Assembly: GCA_900466745.1 (NCBI GenBank)
Contig: UBNE01000004.1
Location: forward strand, 26,253 to 90,252
Reading direction: 5' to 3'
DNA: 64,000 nt
Origin: Hyphomicrobiales bacterium
GTDB taxonomy: Bacteria > Pseudomonadota > Alphaproteobacteria > Rhizobiales > Beijerinckiaceae
Below the pieces are notes generated by a model, which saw nothing but the letters and a program-made list of their open reading frames with translations, had not been told where the DNA came from and ran no database searches. The first letter of the stretch is position 1. Every line of letters starts with the position of its first letter. A program made the position numbers and the translations under genes. Below, piece by piece: positions 62,511-64,000 of this stretch.

Positions 62511-64000
62511 TCAGAGGCTGCGCTTGATCTCCTCGACGCGATAGCACTCGATCACGTCGCCGACGCGCATGTCCTGGTAGTTCTCGAAGGCCATGCCGCA
62601 ATCCTGGCCGGCCACGACCTCCTTGGCGTCGTCCTTGTAGCGCTTGAGCTGCGAGAGCTTGCCCTCGTGGACGACGACGTTGTCGCGGATGAGCCGAACA
62701 TGGGCGCCGCGCTCGATGGTGCCGTCGCTGACGCGGCAGCCGGCGACCTTGCCGACCTTCGAGACGTTGAAGATCTCGAGGATGTCGGCGTTGCCGAGCA
62801 TGGTCTCGCGCAGGGTCGGCGCCAGCAGGCCCGACATCGCGTCCTTCACATCATCCATGAGGTTGTAGATGATGTTGTAGTAGCGGATCTCGACGCCGGA
62901 ACGCTCCGCCGCCTCGCGCGCCTCCTTGTGCGCGCGGACGTTGAAGCCGACCACCACCGCGCCCGAAGCCTGGGCGAGGGTGATGTCCGATTCGGTGATG
63001 GCGCCGACGCCGGAGGCGAGCACGCGGGCGCGCACCTCGTCGTTGCCGACCTTCTCGAGCGCGCCGACAATGGCTTCCACCGAGCCCTGCACGTCGCCCT
63101 TGACGACGAGCGGGAACTCCTTGCGGCCGGCGCCTTCCTTGAGCTCGCGCATCATCTCGGCGAGCGAGCGGCCGGCGCCCGAGGCCGCGCCGCGGGCGGC
63201 GAGGCGGTCGCGGCGCTGACGCTCGCGGTATTCGGTGATCTCGCGGGCCCGCGCCTCGGACTCGACCACCGCGACGCGGTCGCCGGCCTCGGGCGTGCCG
63301 TTGAAGCCGAGCACCTCGACCGGCATGGAGGGCGGAGCCTCCTTCACCTGCGCGCCGGTATCGGCGATCAGGGCGCGGACGCGGCCCCATTCGGCGCCCG
63401 CCACGACGATGTCGCCGGTGCGCAGCGTGCCGCGCTGGACGAGAACGGTCGCGACCGGGCCGCGGCCGCGATCGAGCTTGGCCTCGATCACCGTGCCTTC
63501 GGCCGGACGCTCCGGATTGGCCTTGAGCTCGAGAACCTCGGCCTGCAGCGAGATCGCCTCGAGCAGCTTGTCGAGGTTCTGGCCCATGCGTGCCGAGACC
63601 TCGATCTCGAGCGTGTCGCCGCCGAGCGACTCGACCTGGATCTCGTATTGCAGCAATTCGGCGCGGACGCGGTCCGGATTGGCCTCCGGCTTGTCGATCT
63701 TGTTGATCGCCACGATCAGCGGCACCCTGGCCGCCTTGGCGTGCTGGATCGCCTCGACCGTCTGCGGCATGACGCCGTCATCGGCCGCCACGACCAGCAC
63801 GACGATGTCGGTCACCTTGGCGCCGCGGGCGCGCATCGCCGTGAAGGCGGCGTGGCCGGGCGTGTCGATGAAGGTGATCTTGTCGCCGAGCGGCGAGGTC
63901 ACCTGATAGGCGCCGATATGCTGGGTGATGCCGCCGGCCTCGCCGGAGACGACCTTGGTCTTGCGCAGCGCGTCGAGCAGCGAGGTCTTGCCGTGGTCGA
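62511..64000 (-). CDS. infB: translation initiation factor IF-2, C-terminal part
   Basis: About 496 residues of IF-2 are visible; the N-terminal part is beyond the right edge. The G domain starts at [17 protein letters not shown] at the edge, followed by [15 protein letters not shown] and NKIDKPEA, then domains II-IV, ending [14 protein letters not shown]-2 delivers initiator tRNA to the 30S subunit. It is the first visible gene of the infB-rbfA-truB operon. Confidence 0.97.
   Translation of the reverse strand, partial: DHGKTSLLDALRKTKVVSGEAGGITQHIGAYQVTSPLGDKITFIDTPGHAAFTAMRARGAKVTDIVVLVVAADDGVMPQTVEAIQHAKAARVPLIVAINKIDKPEANPDRVRAELLQYEIQVESLGGDTLEIEVSARMGQNLDKLLEAISLQAEVLELKANPERPAEGTVIEAKLDRGRGPVATVLVQRGTLRTGDIVVAGAEWGRVRALIADTGAQVKEAPPSMPVEVLGFNGTPEAGDRVAVVESEARAREITEYRERQRRDRLAARGAASGAGRSLAEMMRELKEGAGRKEFPLVVKGDVQGSVEAIVGALEKVGNDEVRARVLASGVGAITESDITLAQASGAVVVGFNVRAHKEAREAAERSGVEIRYYNIIYNLMDDVKDAMSGLLAPTLRETMLGNADILEIFNVSKVGKVAGCRVSDGTIERGAHVRLIRDNVVVHEGKLSQLKRYKDDAKEVVAGQDCGMAFENYQDMRVGDVIECYRVEEIKRSL

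Overview
The window looks like a chromosomal segment of a high-GC alphaproteobacterium of the order Hyphomicrobiales, probably Bosea or a close relative. This is inferred from gene content: PhyR-NepR-EcfG general stress response, GcrA, ALA synthase HemA, AapJQM, a double-domain dCTP deaminase, PmtA and DUF992. No rRNA, tRNA, prophage, transposase or CRISPR array was seen. Most genes are housekeeping, metabolic or regulatory.

Layout. 1-0.36 kb: end of gyrB. 0.4-6.7 kb: iron alcohol dehydrogenase with a divergent GntR/FadR regulator and a palindromic operator, then a three-subunit membrane sugar/alcohol dehydrogenase (GMC flavoprotein, Tat-exported small subunit, triheme cytochrome c). 6.9-9.6 kb: Sco1/SenC copper protein and a membrane glycosyltransferase. 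9.7-11.6 kb: trpF-trpB without trpA. 11.7-17.5 kb: TAXI-type binding protein, typA, a VapBC pair, an aldo/keto reductase and an iodotyrosine-deiodinase-like flavoprotein. 17.6-20.7 kb: polA.

20.7-31.3 kb is the most remarkable part. It holds phyR, nepR, ecfG and two HRXXN-type sensor kinases. Around them are nine promoter sequences of the EcfG type (GGAAC, 16-17 bases, CGTT; one has GGTT), each correctly oriented upstream of a gene: a DUF883 membrane protein operon, a single-domain response regulator, DUF992, a small unknown gene, a small membrane protein plus extensin-like protein, nepR-ecfG itself, a transglutaminase-like protein, another small membrane protein and a Crp/Fnr regulator. The core regulators of the stress response therefore sit inside a compact island of their own apparent targets. 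The kinase gene directly after ecfG keeps its phospho-acceptor histidine but has lost the recognisable ATP-binding motifs.

31.4-42.7 kb: PmtA, a diguanylate cyclase, glutaminase, an RraA-like protein, dCTP deaminase, apaG-argE, the argD-argF-hslO operon, and gcrA behind a tight cluster of GANTC (CcrM) sites. 42.9-46.3 kb: amino-acid ABC transporter aapJQM with no ATPase gene beside it. 46.4 kb: guaC. 47.6-56.6 kb: a surface polysaccharide cluster (four glycosyltransferases, Wzc-like chain-length protein, GH10 glycosidase, flippase). 57-60.4 kb: SDR, M20-type amidohydrolase and hemA. 60.4-64 kb: DUF3592, truB, rbfA and the 3' part of infB. Large intergenic inverted repeats with nested arms sit beside gcrA, in the aap operon and between infB and rbfA.
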